Shown here: positions 50,141-59,011 of the stretch, one piece after another
Position numbering within the stretch: position 1 is the stretch's first letter
Layout: each line of letters begins with the position of its first letter
DNA from: Martinezella rhizogenes
GTDB lineage: Bacteria > Pseudomonadota > Alphaproteobacteria > Rhizobiales > Rhizobiaceae
DNA: 64,000 nucleotides
Reading direction: 5' to 3'
NCBI RefSeq assembly: GCF_027460065.1
Contig: NZ_JAPYZZ010000008.1
Coordinates: 157,147-221,146 of the forward strand
Program-made: the position numbers and the translations under genes
Notes under the pieces: generated by a model
Databases searched by the model: none
What the model was told of the DNA's origin: nothing
What the model saw: only the letters and a program-made list of their open reading frames with translations

Positions 50141-50998
50141 ATGTTTCCTGAAGTTTTCCATATTTCCATCCGCGGCCCGATCAATGAAATCGTGCGCTCG
50201 CTGGTGGTGAACTACGGCTACGTTTTCAAGGCGATCTCGCAGACGATCCTGCAGGCGATCCTCTTCGTGGAATGGGCGCTGCGCGGGCTGCCCTGGTGGG
50301 CCATTTTTCTGGTCTTTCTGGTGCTCGCCTGGTTTGCCGCGAAAAAGATTTCGCTGGTCATCATGGTCGCCGTCATGCTGTTCATCGTCGGCGCGCTCGG
50401 TCTCTGGGACCTGACGATGCAGACACTGGCACTGATGCTGATTGCCAGCCTCATCTCCATCGTCATCGGCGTGCCCATGGGCATCCTGCTTGCGAAAAGC
50501 GAATGGGCGCGGCGCATCACCCTGCCGATCCTCGATGTCATGCAGACCATGCCGAGCTTCGTTTATCTCATCCCCGCCATCATGCTGTTCGGCCTCGGCA
50601 AGGTTCCGGCCGTGCTTGCCACCATCATCTATGCCGTGCCGCCGCTGATCCGCCTGACCGATCTCGGCATCCGGCAGGTGGACCGGGAAGTGGTGGAGGC
50701 GGCGACCGCCTTTGGCGGTAGCCCGAGACAGATCCTTTTCGGTGTAGAGTTACCGCTTGCCACACCGACCATCATGGCCGGCCTCAACCAGACGATCATG
50801 ATGGCGCTCTCCATGGTCGTCGTGGCCTCGATGATCGGCGCGCGCGGCCTTGGCGAGCAGGTGCTGAACGGCATCCAGACGCTCGATGTCGGCAAGGGCC
50901 TCGAAGCAGGTCTCGGCATCGTTATTCTCGCAATCGTGCTCGATCGCATCACCCAGGGTTTTGGCCGATCCAGCCGGAAGGAAATGGGCAATGACTGA
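50141..50998 (+). CDS. hutW: ABC transporter permease of the hut uptake system
   Basis: Inner membrane permease of 285 residues, with about seven helices and the binding-protein-dependent transport motif in AATAFGGSPRQILFGVELPLATPTI (shortened here to AATAFGGSPRQILF). It resembles ProW/HutW proteins. I set ATG 50141 (MFPEVFHIS) with GAGGA upstream rather than the 31 codon longer frame. The end overlaps the next gene by 8 bp. Confidence 0.92.
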   Translation: MFPEVFHISIRGPINEIVRSLVVNYGYVFKAISQTILQAILFVEWALRGLPWWAIFLVFLVLAWFAAKKISLVIMVAVMLFIVGALGLWDLTMQTLALMLIASLISIVIGVPMGILLAKSEWARRITLPILDVMQTMPSFVYLIPAIMLFGLGKVPAVLATIIYAVPPLIRLTDLGIRQVDREVVEAATAFGGSPRQILFGVELPLATPTIMAGLNQTIMMALSMVVVASMIGARGLGEQVLNGIQTLDVGKGLEAGLGIVILAIVLDRITQGFGRSSRKEMGND

Positions 50999-51824
50999 TA
51001 TCCATATCCGCAACGTGTCCAAGATATTCGGCGGCAACTGGAAAGCTGCGCTGGCCATGGCCCAGCAGGGCGCGGAAAAAAGCGCAATCCTGGCAAAGAC
51101 GGGATGCAGTGTCGGCCTCGACAATGTCAGCCTCGACATCGAAGCCGGCCGTATTTTCGTAATCATGGGTCTTTCCGGCTCCGGCAAATCGACGCTGGTC
51201 CGTCACATCAACCGCCTGATCGAACCGACAAGCGGCGAGATTCTCGTCGGCGGAGACAATGTTCTCGCCCTCAAGGCGAAGGAGCTGCGGGATTTCCGCA
51301 ATCGCCGCGTCAGCATGGTGTTCCAGAATTTCGGCCTGATGCCGCACCGCACCGTGTTGCAGAACGTCGTTTATGGCCAGCGCGTGCGCGGGCTGACCAA
51401 GGCGGATGCCAGGCCCATCGGCATGAAATGGATCGAAACCGTTGGACTTTCGGGCTATGAGGACAAGTTCCCGCACCAGCTTTCCGGCGGCATGAAACAG
51501 CGCGTCGGCCTCGCTCGGGCGCTCGCGGCCGATACCGATGTCATCCTGATGGACGAGGCCTTTTCGGCGCTCGACCCGTTGATCCGCGCCGACATGCAGG
51601 ACCAGCTGCTGCAGCTTGAGAAGAACCTGCACAAGACCATCGTCTTCATTACCCACGATCTCGACGAGGCGCTTCGCATTGGCGCGCAGATCGCGATCCT
51701 GAAGGATGGCAAGCTGGTTCAGGTCGGAACTCCGGACCAGATTCTTAACAGCCCCGCAAACGACTATGTCGCCCGTTTCGTCGAACGCCGCGCGGGTGCG
51801 GCGGGAGAAAGCCAGCATGGCTGA
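50991..51824 (+). CDS. hutV: ABC transporter ATP-binding protein of the hut uptake system
   Basis: ATPase of the transporter, 277 residues. Walker A GLSGSGKST is at residues 60-68; the signature LSGGMKQRV, Walker B VILMDEAFSALD and switch His in FITHDLDEA are present. It is of the ProV/OpuAA kind but short: it lacks the two C-terminal CBS domains that sense ionic strength in osmoprotectant transporters, which fits a nutrient-uptake role. The start ATG 50991 overlaps hutW by 8 bp, and hutH overlaps its end by 8 bp. Confidence 0.94.
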   Translation: MTDIHIRNVSKIFGGNWKAALAMAQQGAEKSAILAKTGCSVGLDNVSLDIEAGRIFVIMGLSGSGKSTLVRHINRLIEPTSGEILVGGDNVLALKAKELRDFRNRRVSMVFQNFGLMPHRTVLQNVVYGQRVRGLTKADARPIGMKWIETVGLSGYEDKFPHQLSGGMKQRVGLARALAADTDVILMDEAFSALDPLIRADMQDQLLQLEKNLHKTIVFITHDLDEALRIGAQIAILKDGKLVQVGTPDQILNSPANDYVARFVERRAGAAGESQHG

Positions 51825-53319
51825 TACGATCACCATTGATCGCCCTCTCACCTGGCAGCAGATCGCCGCTGTCGCAAAGGGTGCGACGCTCTGCCTGTCG
51901 GATGATGTCTGGCAACGCATTGCCCGGGCGCGCGCCATTGTCGATGCGCTCGTCGAAAAACGTGTGCGCGGTTATGGCATCAATACCGGTGTGGGTGCGC
52001 TCTGCGATGTGATCGTGGATATTCCCCAGCAGCAGGCACTCTCGCGCAACATCCTGCTCAGCCATTCCTGCGGCATCGGCGAACCGCTGGGGCACGAAGA
52101 AACACGCGCCATTATGGCCGCACAGATCAACAATTTCGCGCGTGGTTATTCCGGCGTGCAGGTGGAGACGGTGAAAACGCTGCTGGCCCTGCTGAATGAC
52201 GATATTCTTCCCGTCATTCCCTCGAAGGGTTCGGTGGGTTATCTCACCCATGCCGCGGCCATCGGCCTTGTGCTGATCGGCGAAGGCCGGGTCCGCCGCC
52301 GGGGCGAATTGATCAGCGGCCGGCAGGCGCTCGAAGCACTCGGCCTTGAACCCATGGTTCTGCGGGCGAAAGAAGGCCTCAGCCTCGTCAACGGCACACC
52401 CTGTGCCACCGGCCTTGCCAGCCTCGCGCTTTCCCGCACGACCCGCCTGCTTGACTGGGCCGATGCGGCAGCGGCCATGAGCTATGAAAACCTTGGCGCA
52501 CAAGCAGATCCCTTCGCCGCCGGGCCGCTGGCGCTGCGCGTCTCGCCAGGCATCCAGACCGTTGGCGAAAACCTGCGTCGCCTTTTAGCGGCAAGCCCGC
52601 TTCTCACCCGCTCAGCCGGGTCACGCACGCAGGACCCACTCAGCCTGCGCGCCGTGCCGCAGGTGCATGGCGCCGTGCGCGACAGCGTGGCGCAGAGTGC
52701 TGATGTCTTGAACCGCGAACTCGCAAGCGTCACCGACAACCCGGTCGTCGCCGGGACCCCGCAGGCACCGGAGGTTCATTCCCAGGCCCATGCCGTCGGC
52801 GCGGCACTGGGGCTCGCCATGGATGGGCTGGCAACGGCTGCGGCCGAACTTGCAGCGATTTCCGAGCGTCGCATCGACCGCCTCGTTAATCCGCTTGTCA
52901 GCGGACTGCCCGCTTTTCTCGCCGACGGTAACGGCGTCTGCTCCGGTTTCATGATCATCCAGTATACGGCGGCAGCGCTTGTCGCGGAAAACCGCCGCCT
53001 CGCCGCCCCCGCCAGCCTCGATGGCGGCATTACCTCCGCATTGCAGGAGGATATACTGACGCACGCCACCGCCGCAGCCGACAAGACGCTGTCGATTATC
53101 GGCAATCTGGAAACCATTCTGGCAATCGAGATCATGTGTGCGGCACAGGCTTACGACATGCAGCCTGACCAGAGCGGCCGTGCGCCCGGCACCGATACGC
53201 TCTACCAGCATGTACGGACGACGGCACCGTTTTACCGCGACGACCGCCCACTCAACGATATGGTCGCAGCAGTGCAGGAAATGCTTCAAAGAGCGGATGC
53301 GATTAAAAGCTTTCCCTGA
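51817..53319 (+). CDS. hutH: HAL/PAL-family protein lacking the MIO-forming Ala-Ser-Gly
   Basis: A 500-residue relative of histidine ammonia-lyase, which normally turns histidine into urocanate. It keeps Tyr53 (RGYGINTGVG, same number as Pseudomonas HAL), the Asn in LVNGTP (residue 192; 195 in Pseudomonas), GFMIIQYTAAAL and SALQED. But GSVG at residues 138-141 runs directly into YLTH, where active enzymes have GSVG-ASG-DLAPLAH. The three-residue shift from 195 to 192 shows that exactly ASG is missing, so the usual 4-methylideneimidazolone cofactor cannot form. It is coupled to hutV by an 8 bp overlap. It is either an altered enzyme or a non-catalytic ligand-binding protein. Confidence 0.85.
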   Translation: MADTITIDRPLTWQQIAAVAKGATLCLSDDVWQRIARARAIVDALVEKRVRGYGINTGVGALCDVIVDIPQQQALSRNILLSHSCGIGEPLGHEETRAIMAAQINNFARGYSGVQVETVKTLLALLNDDILPVIPSKGSVGYLTHAAAIGLVLIGEGRVRRRGELISGRQALEALGLEPMVLRAKEGLSLVNGTPCATGLASLALSRTTRLLDWADAAAAMSYENLGAQADPFAAGPLALRVSPGIQTVGENLRRLLAASPLLTRSAGSRTQDPLSLRAVPQVHGAVRDSVAQSADVLNRELASVTDNPVVAGTPQAPEVHSQAHAVGAALGLAMDGLATAAAELAAISERRIDRLVNPLVSGLPAFLADGNGVCSGFMIIQYTAAALVAENRRLAAPASLDGGITSALQEDILTHATAAADKTLSIIGNLETILAIEIMCAAQAYDMQPDQSGRAPGTDTLYQHVRTTAPFYRDDRPLNDMVAAVQEMLQRADAIKSFP

Positions 53320-53588
53320 AGGCGACCACCGCATCCTCAATCTTTCGCTGAATATGACTATACCGGCACACCCCGAATTCCTCTCGAGGCTTCCCGACAA
53401 CGGGCGTGCCATGGGAGTGTAACGGTCACTTTCCAAAACAGTCTTCACGCCGTGAAAGGCGCCTGATGTCCCCAACGAAAAATGTGCAGCGCACAAAATT
53501 CGGAGAAATAGGCATGAAATTCGGATTTTTAGATACATATCATCCAGATAAATTCGTCTAAAACTCTCCCAACTCAAGGAGAGACACC
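53320..53588 (+). promoter_or_regulatory. Intergenic region before the MFS gene
   Basis: No convincing gene. A 15-codon ORF (ATG 53514, translation starting MKFGFLDTY) with a GGAGAAA site upstream could be a leader peptide, but no regulatory structure around it was seen. The ribosome binding site of the MFS gene is AAGGAGAG. Confidence 0.3.
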
Positions 53589-54797
53589 ATGACGGACACA
53601 ACATCACAGTTCGACGGGGCAGAAATCGCGCTGGAGGCCGCCGAGCAACCGGCATGGACCGCAGCGACATGGTTCGCGGTCCTTTCGATGGCGGCCACCA
53701 GCTTTGCACTCGTATCGGCGGAGTTCCTGCCGGCCGGACTTCTGACGCCCATGGCCCGCGATCTTGGAATTACCGAGGGGACAGCGGGGCAGGTCGTCAC
53801 GGCTACTGCCTCGGTGGGCGCCGTGACGGCCCTGTTCAGCAACGTTCTCATCGGCAAACTGAACCGCAAGACCGTGCTTGTCGGTCTTAGCGCGCTGGCA
53901 ATCGCCTCCAATATCCTTGCATCATTCGCGACCGATTTCTGGCTGTTGCTGGTGGGCCGGGCAGGACTTGGTATCGCGCTCAGCGGTTTCTGGGCGCTCT
54001 CGGTTGCCGTTGTGGCAAGGCTCGTCGGCGCGAACGCAACCGGGCGCGGCATGGCCATCGTCACACTCGGCGTCTCGCTCGCCACGATAGCGGCGCCTTC
54101 CATGGGGGCGTTAATCAGTGACTGGGTGGGATGGCGTGTCGCCATGTCGATGACGGCAGGACTTGCCGCCATTGCCATGCTCCTGCAGATCCTGAGCCTG
54201 CCGACGCTGCCGGCGAGCACAAGCAACAGTCTTGCCGATGTTTTCCGACTGACGCGGCGGCCGAGCGTTCAGCTTGGGATGCTTGCCATCCTGCTGTTGA
54301 TGACGGGCCATTTCGCAGGCTCTGTCTATGTCCGTCCCTTCCTCGAACAGGTCACACATCTCGATACCAAGCCGATCGCACTCGCCCTGCTCGGGTTCGG
54401 CGTGGCCTCGGTGCTCGGCAATGTCGCTGGCGGCCGTATGGCCGACAACAGCATTCGCCTGGCACTTGCGACCACCGCTGCCCTGATGGGATTTGCGGCG
54501 CTTTTCCTGGTGTTCTGGGGCGCACATATGAGTGCCGCTTTTGCACTCGTCGCACTCTGGGGTTTTGCCTTCGGCATGGCGCCGGTGGTCCTGCCGACGA
54601 ACCTGTCCCGCGGCGCGCCCGATGCTCTCGAAGCGGCTGGCAGCCTGATGGTAGTGTCTTTTCAGGTCGCCATCAGCATCGGTGCAGTCTTTGGTGGTTA
54701 CATTGTTGACTATTATGGCGCCACCGCCCCGCTGTCTCTGACTGCGGTTCTGGCTGCAGCAACGCTTGCCCTCGTATTGGTGCAGCCGCGCCGCTGA
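53589..54797 (+). CDS. MFS exporter, NepI/AraJ-like
   Basis: Major facilitator with 12 predicted helices and 402 residues. EFLPAGLLTPMARDLGITEGTAGQ near residues 47-70, the motif-A-like LSNVLIGKLNRKTVLV region (seen as NVLIGKLNRK), and the general layout resemble E. coli NepI, a purine ribonucleoside exporter, and the related DHA1 drug and sugar exporters. AAGGAGAG precedes ATG 53589. It is a single-gene unit; the substrate is not determined. Confidence 0.85.
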   Translation: MTDTTSQFDGAEIALEAAEQPAWTAATWFAVLSMAATSFALVSAEFLPAGLLTPMARDLGITEGTAGQVVTATASVGAVTALFSNVLIGKLNRKTVLVGLSALAIASNILASFATDFWLLLVGRAGLGIALSGFWALSVAVVARLVGANATGRGMAIVTLGVSLATIAAPSMGALISDWVGWRVAMSMTAGLAAIAMLLQILSLPTLPASTSNSLADVFRLTRRPSVQLGMLAILLLMTGHFAGSVYVRPFLEQVTHLDTKPIALALLGFGVASVLGNVAGGRMADNSIRLALATTAALMGFAALFLVFWGAHMSAAFALVALWGFAFGMAPVVLPTNLSRGAPDALEAAGSLMVVSFQVAISIGAVFGGYIVDYYGATAPLSLTAVLAAATLALVLVQPRR

Positions 54798-54836
54798 TCT
54801 CCCGGCGATGATCGCCGATGCATGAACGGTGTAGAA

Positions 54837-54862
54837 CGCCTGCCCGTGATCACGGGCAGGCG
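54837..54862. terminator. Perfect palindrome after the MFS gene
   Basis: A 26 bp perfect palindrome centred on TGATCA (left arm CGCCTGCCCGTGA, 54837-54849) 40 bp past the MFS stop. RNA would form a strong stem with a small loop. There is no T-run. Confidence 0.55.
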
Positions 54863-55007
54863 AACGACATTCCATCGCCCAACCGCTGCTTTTTTCTCCC
54901 GCAAGGATGTCAAGGCGCTACTGCCGGCTTGAGATGGTGTCCGACAGAGGGTATCAGGTGCTCCGGTCCTGGCCGGACCTTCGGTAAGCAACAAGGTACA
55001 TCCTGAC

Positions 55008-55955
55008 ATGACCCCCGACTTCCTCGTCACCCATTCCGGCGGCTTCCACGCCGACGAACTGCTGTCCAGCGTCGTGTTGACACGGCTTTTTCCGCAGGCC
55101 CGGCTTGTCCGCAGCAGAGCCCCCGAATGGATAACGCCTGGTGCAGACCGCATCATCTACGACGTGGGCGGCGCTTATGACGCGTCAAAGGGCATTTTCG
55201 ATCACCATCAGCGTGGTGCGCCGCTGCGCGAGGACGGTCAACCCTATAGTTCTTTCGGCCTGATCTGGAAGCATTTCGGACGCGACTACCTTGCCGCATC
55301 AGGTATTCCTGAAGACCATATCGAAACTCTGCACGCCTCTTTTGATGCCGGATTTGTATTGCCGGTGGATCTGGTCGACAACGGCGCTCTCAGCCCCGCC
55401 ATTGCCGGCCCACTTGCCGGGCTCACGCTGCCCGTCCTGCTGGAGACTTTGAAGCCTGTCTTTGACGAAACCGATCCGGAAGCGGACGATCGCAGTTTTA
55501 TGGCAGCGCTCGCCGTTGCCCGCAGTTTCATCGAGGCGAAACTGGCCACAAGCGCGGCCAAACTGCGCGCCGAAGCGCTGGTGCAGAAGGCCATCGCCGA
55601 TACTGGCGAAGGGCATATCCTTGAACTGCCGATGGGCATGCCATTTCGGTCCGCCATCGTAAAGGCTGGCGCCGACCACCTGCTCTTCGTTGCCCATCCA
55701 CGAGACAACGACTGGTGCCTTACCGGGATCCGCCGCGCGGATGAAGGCTTTGAACTGCGCGCCGACCTGCCGGTAGCCTGGGCCGGCCTGACGGGCAAAG
55801 AGCTGGAAGCGGTTTGTGGCGTCGAAGGCGCGAGCTTCTGTCACAATGGCCGCTTTATCGCCGCCGCCAAAACCCGCGAGGCGATTCTGGCCATGGCGGA
55901 ACTGGCCGTGAAAGAAGCCCTCTCCTCGGCGCAGATGACAACGGCGAAGCAATAA
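55008..55955 (+). CDS. MYG1-family protein
   Basis: Member of the MYG1 (UPF0160) family, related to DHH phosphoesterases; the eukaryotic MYG1 proteins act as RNA exonucleases. The metal-binding motifs THSGGFHADE near the N-terminus, and IFDHHQRG at about residues 64-71, are present, with DLVDNG at about 122-127. Length 315 fits bacterial members. The substrate in bacteria is not established. It stands alone and converges on the CGS-like gene through a shared hairpin. Confidence 0.88.
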   Translation: MTPDFLVTHSGGFHADELLSSVVLTRLFPQARLVRSRAPEWITPGADRIIYDVGGAYDASKGIFDHHQRGAPLREDGQPYSSFGLIWKHFGRDYLAASGIPEDHIETLHASFDAGFVLPVDLVDNGALSPAIAGPLAGLTLPVLLETLKPVFDETDPEADDRSFMAALAVARSFIEAKLATSAAKLRAEALVQKAIADTGEGHILELPMGMPFRSAIVKAGADHLLFVAHPRDNDWCLTGIRRADEGFELRADLPVAWAGLTGKELEAVCGVEGASFCHNGRFIAAAKTREAILAMAELAVKEALSSAQMTTAKQ

Positions 55956-55977
55956 CATTGCGCACAAGCTAAACGAT

Positions 55978-56009
55978 TGCCATCCGGTTCTTTTCAGGCG
56001 GATGGCAAC
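55978..56009. terminator. Hairpin between convergent MYG1 and CGS-like genes
   Basis: A 10 bp stem (TTGCCATCCG, 55978-55987, with CGGATGGCAA, 56000-56009) around a 12-base T-containing loop, placed 22 bp past the MYG1 gene and 41 bp past the other gene. Probably a bidirectional transcript end. Confidence 0.6.
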
Positions 56010-56050
56010 CGTCTCACACCGTCATCGCCGGCGCGCTAGAGCGCCCGCCG

Positions 56051-57334
56051 TCAGGACATGTCCAGAGCGAGGGTCAGGTCGGCGATAAGATCGTCGGGAT
56101 GTTCGATGCCGATTGACAGGCGGATCGTGGAATCGAGCACACCAATGCGCTGGCGGACATCGGCGGGAACGCCCGAATGCGTCATCGTTGCGGGGTGAGA
56201 CGCAAGGGATTCCGTGCCACCGAGGCTCACGGCGAGCTTGAATATGTTCAGCGCATTGAGGAACTTGAAAGACGCCGGCTGCCCGCCAACAATGTCGAAC
56301 GAGAAGGTCGATCCCGCGCCGGAGCATTGAGCGGCAAATACCTTGCCGACTGCTGATGCCGGATCACTGAACGGCAGATAATGAATTTTTTCGACCTTCG
56401 GATGCGCTTTCAGGAATTCCGCAACGATTTTCGCGTTGCTATTTGCCCGCTCCATCCGGATTTGCAGCGTCTCGAGGGAACGCCCGAGCATCCAGCAGGA
56501 GTGCGGATCGAGCTGCGTGCCGATCGCTCCGCGCAGCGCCTTCACCTGCTTCATGACATCCTTGCGCCCGAGCGCCGCCCCGGCGATGAGGTCGGAATGC
56601 CCCCCGACGTATTTCGTCAGCGAATAAAGCGAAATATCGGCACCATGCTCGATGGGCTGCTGGAAAACCGGGCCGAGAAGGGTGTTGTCGCAGGCGATGA
56701 TCGGCCTGTGGCCTTGCTTTTCGCCGATCACGTCAGCGACACGCCTCATCATCGCAACATCGACAATGCTGTTGGTCGGGTTGGCCGGCGTTTCGATCAG
56801 GATGACCGATACCCTGCCCTTCGCCATCGCGGTCTCTGCGGCGGCCATTACCGATGCCTCGCTGACACCGTCGGCAAAACCCACCGCCGAGACGCCAAAA
56901 TTATGGAAGGTCTTTGCCAGCAGTGTCTCAGTGCCACCATACAGCGGCTGGGAATGGAGTACGGTGTCGCCGGGCCGGACGAAGGCGAAAAGCGTCGTGG
57001 AAATGGCGGACATGCCGGATGAGAAAAGCGCACAACTCTCCGTGCGTTCGTAAACGGCAAGGCGATCCTCGACGATCTCGCTGTTGGGATGGTTGAAACG
57101 GGAGTAGACGAGACCCGCACCCCTGCCCGCCGGCGGCTCCTTGCGGCCGGAAACGTAGTCGAAGAAGTCACGACCGTCCTCTGCCGATTTGAAGACGAAG
57201 GTCGACGTCAGGAACACCGGGGGCTTGACGGCACCCTCCGACAATTCCGGATCATACCCGTAATTGAGCATCTGGGTTTCAGGATGGAGGGCGTGGTTGC
57301 CGATATGGGTTTTGGACGGATGCGGCGCGGTCAT
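56051..57334 (-). CDS. Cystathionine gamma-synthase-family PLP enzyme
   Basis: Fold type I PLP enzyme of sulfur amino acid metabolism, 427 residues. PLP-lysine 241 lies in [21 protein letters not shown] (105-113) and [10 protein letters not shown] bind cofactor. At the place of the catalytic Cys of methionine gamma-lyase (YGCT) there is Gly134 (YGGT), which argues against a standard methionine gamma-lyase. A Pro/Gly-rich insert ([12 protein letters not shown], 63-74) is also unusual. Divergent to an Lrp regulator, as for MdeA/MdeR pairs. Candidate reactions are gamma-synthase, gamma-lyase or sulfhydrylase; undecided. Confidence 0.88.
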   Translation of the reverse strand: MTAPHPSKTHIGNHALHPETQMLNYGYDPELSEGAVKPPVFLTSTFVFKSAEDGRDFFDYVSGRKEPPAGRGAGLVYSRFNHPNSEIVEDRLAVYERTESCALFSSGMSAISTTLFAFVRPGDTVLHSQPLYGGTETLLAKTFHNFGVSAVGFADGVSEASVMAAAETAMAKGRVSVILIETPANPTNSIVDVAMMRRVADVIGEKQGHRPIIACDNTLLGPVFQQPIEHGADISLYSLTKYVGGHSDLIAGAALGRKDVMKQVKALRGAIGTQLDPHSCWMLGRSLETLQIRMERANSNAKIVAEFLKAHPKVEKIHYLPFSDPASAVGKVFAAQCSGAGSTFSFDIVGGQPASFKFLNALNIFKLAVSLGGTESLASHPATMTHSGVPADVRQRIGVLDSTIRLSIGIEHPDDLIADLTLALDMS

Positions 57335-57392
57335 TTCCGATGATCCCTCAGCTGGCGTTGAACTGGTTGCAGGTTACACGCGGTAGAACCAA

Positions 57393-57440
57393 AATATCTT
57401 GCATTCTGGAGCGTGGAAATGTCTCCTGAAGCAAGATATT
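57393..57440. promoter_or_regulatory. Paired 10-mer arms in the CGS-like / lrp divergent promoter
   Basis: AATATCTTGC (57393-57402) and GCAAGATATT (57431-57440) are perfect reverse complements separated by 28 bp; matching positions are 38 bp apart. AsnC/Lrp regulators bind spaced, inverted sites like this. The second arm lies directly upstream of the regulator gene. Confidence 0.6.
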
Positions 57441-57457
57441 GCGGAGAAAGAGGGTTT

Positions 57458-57916
57458 ATGTCGCAGAAAATTGCAGATCAGATCGACAGGCGGATACTGA
57501 GGGAATTGTCAGCTGACGCGCGAATCACGAACAATGAACTCGCGGAGCGAGTGGGGCTGTCAGCATCGGCATGTTTGCGGCGGCTTCGGCGGCTGGAGGA
57601 ACTGGGCGTTATCAAGGGTTATTCCGCCATCATCGATCCGGCGTTCGAGGGATGGACAATGACGGCTCTCGCATCCGTCCGCCTTAGCCGCCAGCACGAT
57701 GACGAAATCCGGATGTTTGAGGCGGCCGTTCTTGACTGGGCGGAGGTCCTCGAATGTCATCTGGTCACGGGTTCGAGGGATTACATGCTCAAGATCATGT
57801 GCGGTGGGTTGGATGACTACGAGCGTTTCATCAAGGAAAAAATCGCAAAGCTGAAATGCGTCGATACCATCGAGACTAGCTTCGTGATGAACACGATCAA
57901 GGCGCGTCGCATCTGA
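57458..57916 (+). CDS. Lrp/AsnC-family regulator
   Basis: A 152-residue regulator. The winged helix is at about residues 5-60 (DRRILRELSADARITNNELAERVGLSASACLRRLRRLEE in part: RITNNELAERVGLSAS), the RAM effector domain at about 65-150. I chose ATG 57458 (MSQKIADQ) with AGAGGG upstream; the longer GTG/ATG start at 57413 would overlap the predicted operator arm. It should control the divergent CGS-like gene in response to an amino acid, as MdeR or BkdR do for their neighbours. Confidence 0.9.
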   Translation: MSQKIADQIDRRILRELSADARITNNELAERVGLSASACLRRLRRLEELGVIKGYSAIIDPAFEGWTMTALASVRLSRQHDDEIRMFEAAVLDWAEVLECHLVTGSRDYMLKIMCGGLDDYERFIKEKIAKLKCVDTIETSFVMNTIKARRI

Positions 57917-57981
57917 TGCCGATTTCCGGCGCTCCGCCTCGGCAAATGTGAAACGTATCACTGCGGCTGCTGAACCGATCC

Positions 57982-58887
57982 TTATTCTACCTTTCTTCCG
58001 CTTTTGACGAAATCAATGAAGGCGCGAAGAGGTGCTGGCACCAGGCGACGACCAGGGTAGTAGAGATAGGGCCCCGGAAAGCTCAGCCACCAGGGCTCCA
58101 GCAATGGCTCAAGTGCGCCGCTCGCCAGATGCGGTTCCAGCCAATCCTCGAAGAGATAGATGACACCCATGCCGGCAATGGCGGCGCTGACGCCGAGATC
58201 CGTGCCTCCGCCCGATTGCACGAGAAGCTGGCCCGGCGGATCGATGATCATCGTCTCGCCATCGCGCTCGAATTCCCACGGCGGGATGGCCCGGCCGGCG
58301 AAACGGCCCCGGATGCACGCGTGCTCAAGCAGTTCCCGCGGATGGGTGGGGCGCCCTCGCGTTGCAATGTAGCCCGGTGCTGCGGCAAGGGCGAAGCGCT
58401 GCGTGCGGGGACCAATCGGCACGGCAATCATGTCCTGCTCAAGCCGCTCATCATAGCGGATACCGGCGTCGCAGCCGGCGGAAATGATGTCGACAAAATT
58501 TTCGTCGGTGGCAATTTCCAGGCGAATATCCGGATAGGCTGCCAGAAAAGGCGGAACGATGTCAGGCAGAACCAGCCGGGCGGCACTGACGGGAACGTTG
58601 AGCTTCAGTGAGCCGGCCACCTGGTCCCGGTCGCCACTTATCTGGTCGAGCGCCGAGCGGATTTCGGCAAAGGCGGGATCCACCCGGCGAAGCAGTTCTG
58701 CGCCGGCTTCGGTTGGCAGAACGCTGCGGGTCGTGCGGTTGAGGAGGCGCACCCCGAGTTCGTTTTCAAGACGTTTAATTGCATCGCTCAGTGCCGACGA
58801 ACTCATACCACTCGCACGCGCAGCCTGGCGGAAACCACTGGCGCGGGCGACCAGCAGGAATGCGCCGATATCGTTGAAGTCCGGCAT
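57982..58887 (-). CDS. LysR-family regulator beside the PdxI-like reductase gene
   Basis: A 301-residue LysR regulator: winged helix at 1-60 (FRQAARASGMSSSALSDAIKRLE in part: ASGMSSSALSDAIKRL) and a periplasmic-binding-protein-like effector domain from about residue 90. It is divergent from the aldo/keto reductase gene, with a perfect TGTCCG-N6-CGGACA palindrome between them, so it most likely controls that gene and itself. Confidence 0.9.
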   Translation of the reverse strand: MPDFNDIGAFLLVARASGFRQAARASGMSSSALSDAIKRLENELGVRLLNRTTRSVLPTEAGAELLRRVDPAFAEIRSALDQISGDRDQVAGSLKLNVPVSAARLVLPDIVPPFLAAYPDIRLEIATDENFVDIISAGCDAGIRYDERLEQDMIAVPIGPRTQRFALAAAPGYIATRGRPTHPRELLEHACIRGRFAGRAIPPWEFERDGETMIIDPPGQLLVQSGGGTDLGVSAAIAGMGVIYLFEDWLEPHLASGALEPLLEPWWLSFPGPYLYYPGRRLVPAPLRAFIDFVKSGRKVE

Positions 58888-58914
58888 GACTGTATCCCTC
58901 TGCGGCGTTTATAT

Positions 58915-58932
58915 TGTCCGGAATGACGGACA
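58915..58932. promoter_or_regulatory. Predicted LysR box in the lysR/PdxI-like divergent promoter
   Basis: TGTCCG (58915-58920), GAATGA, CGGACA (58927-58932), a perfect 6-6-6 repeat containing the T-N11-A pattern usual for LysR sites, 28 bp before the regulator start and 80 bp before the reductase start. Confidence 0.6.
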
Positions 58933-59011
58933 GGCTGTTCTAACTATAGCGAATTGTGACTCCAATGATATCGCCTCTATAGTGGTGACAGGAACAGCGG
59001 AGAAACCTCAA

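Noticed and set aside
53514..53561. 15-codon ORF before the MFS gene as a leader peptide
   Set aside because: It has a ribosome binding site but no attenuator structure or run of regulatory codons around it.
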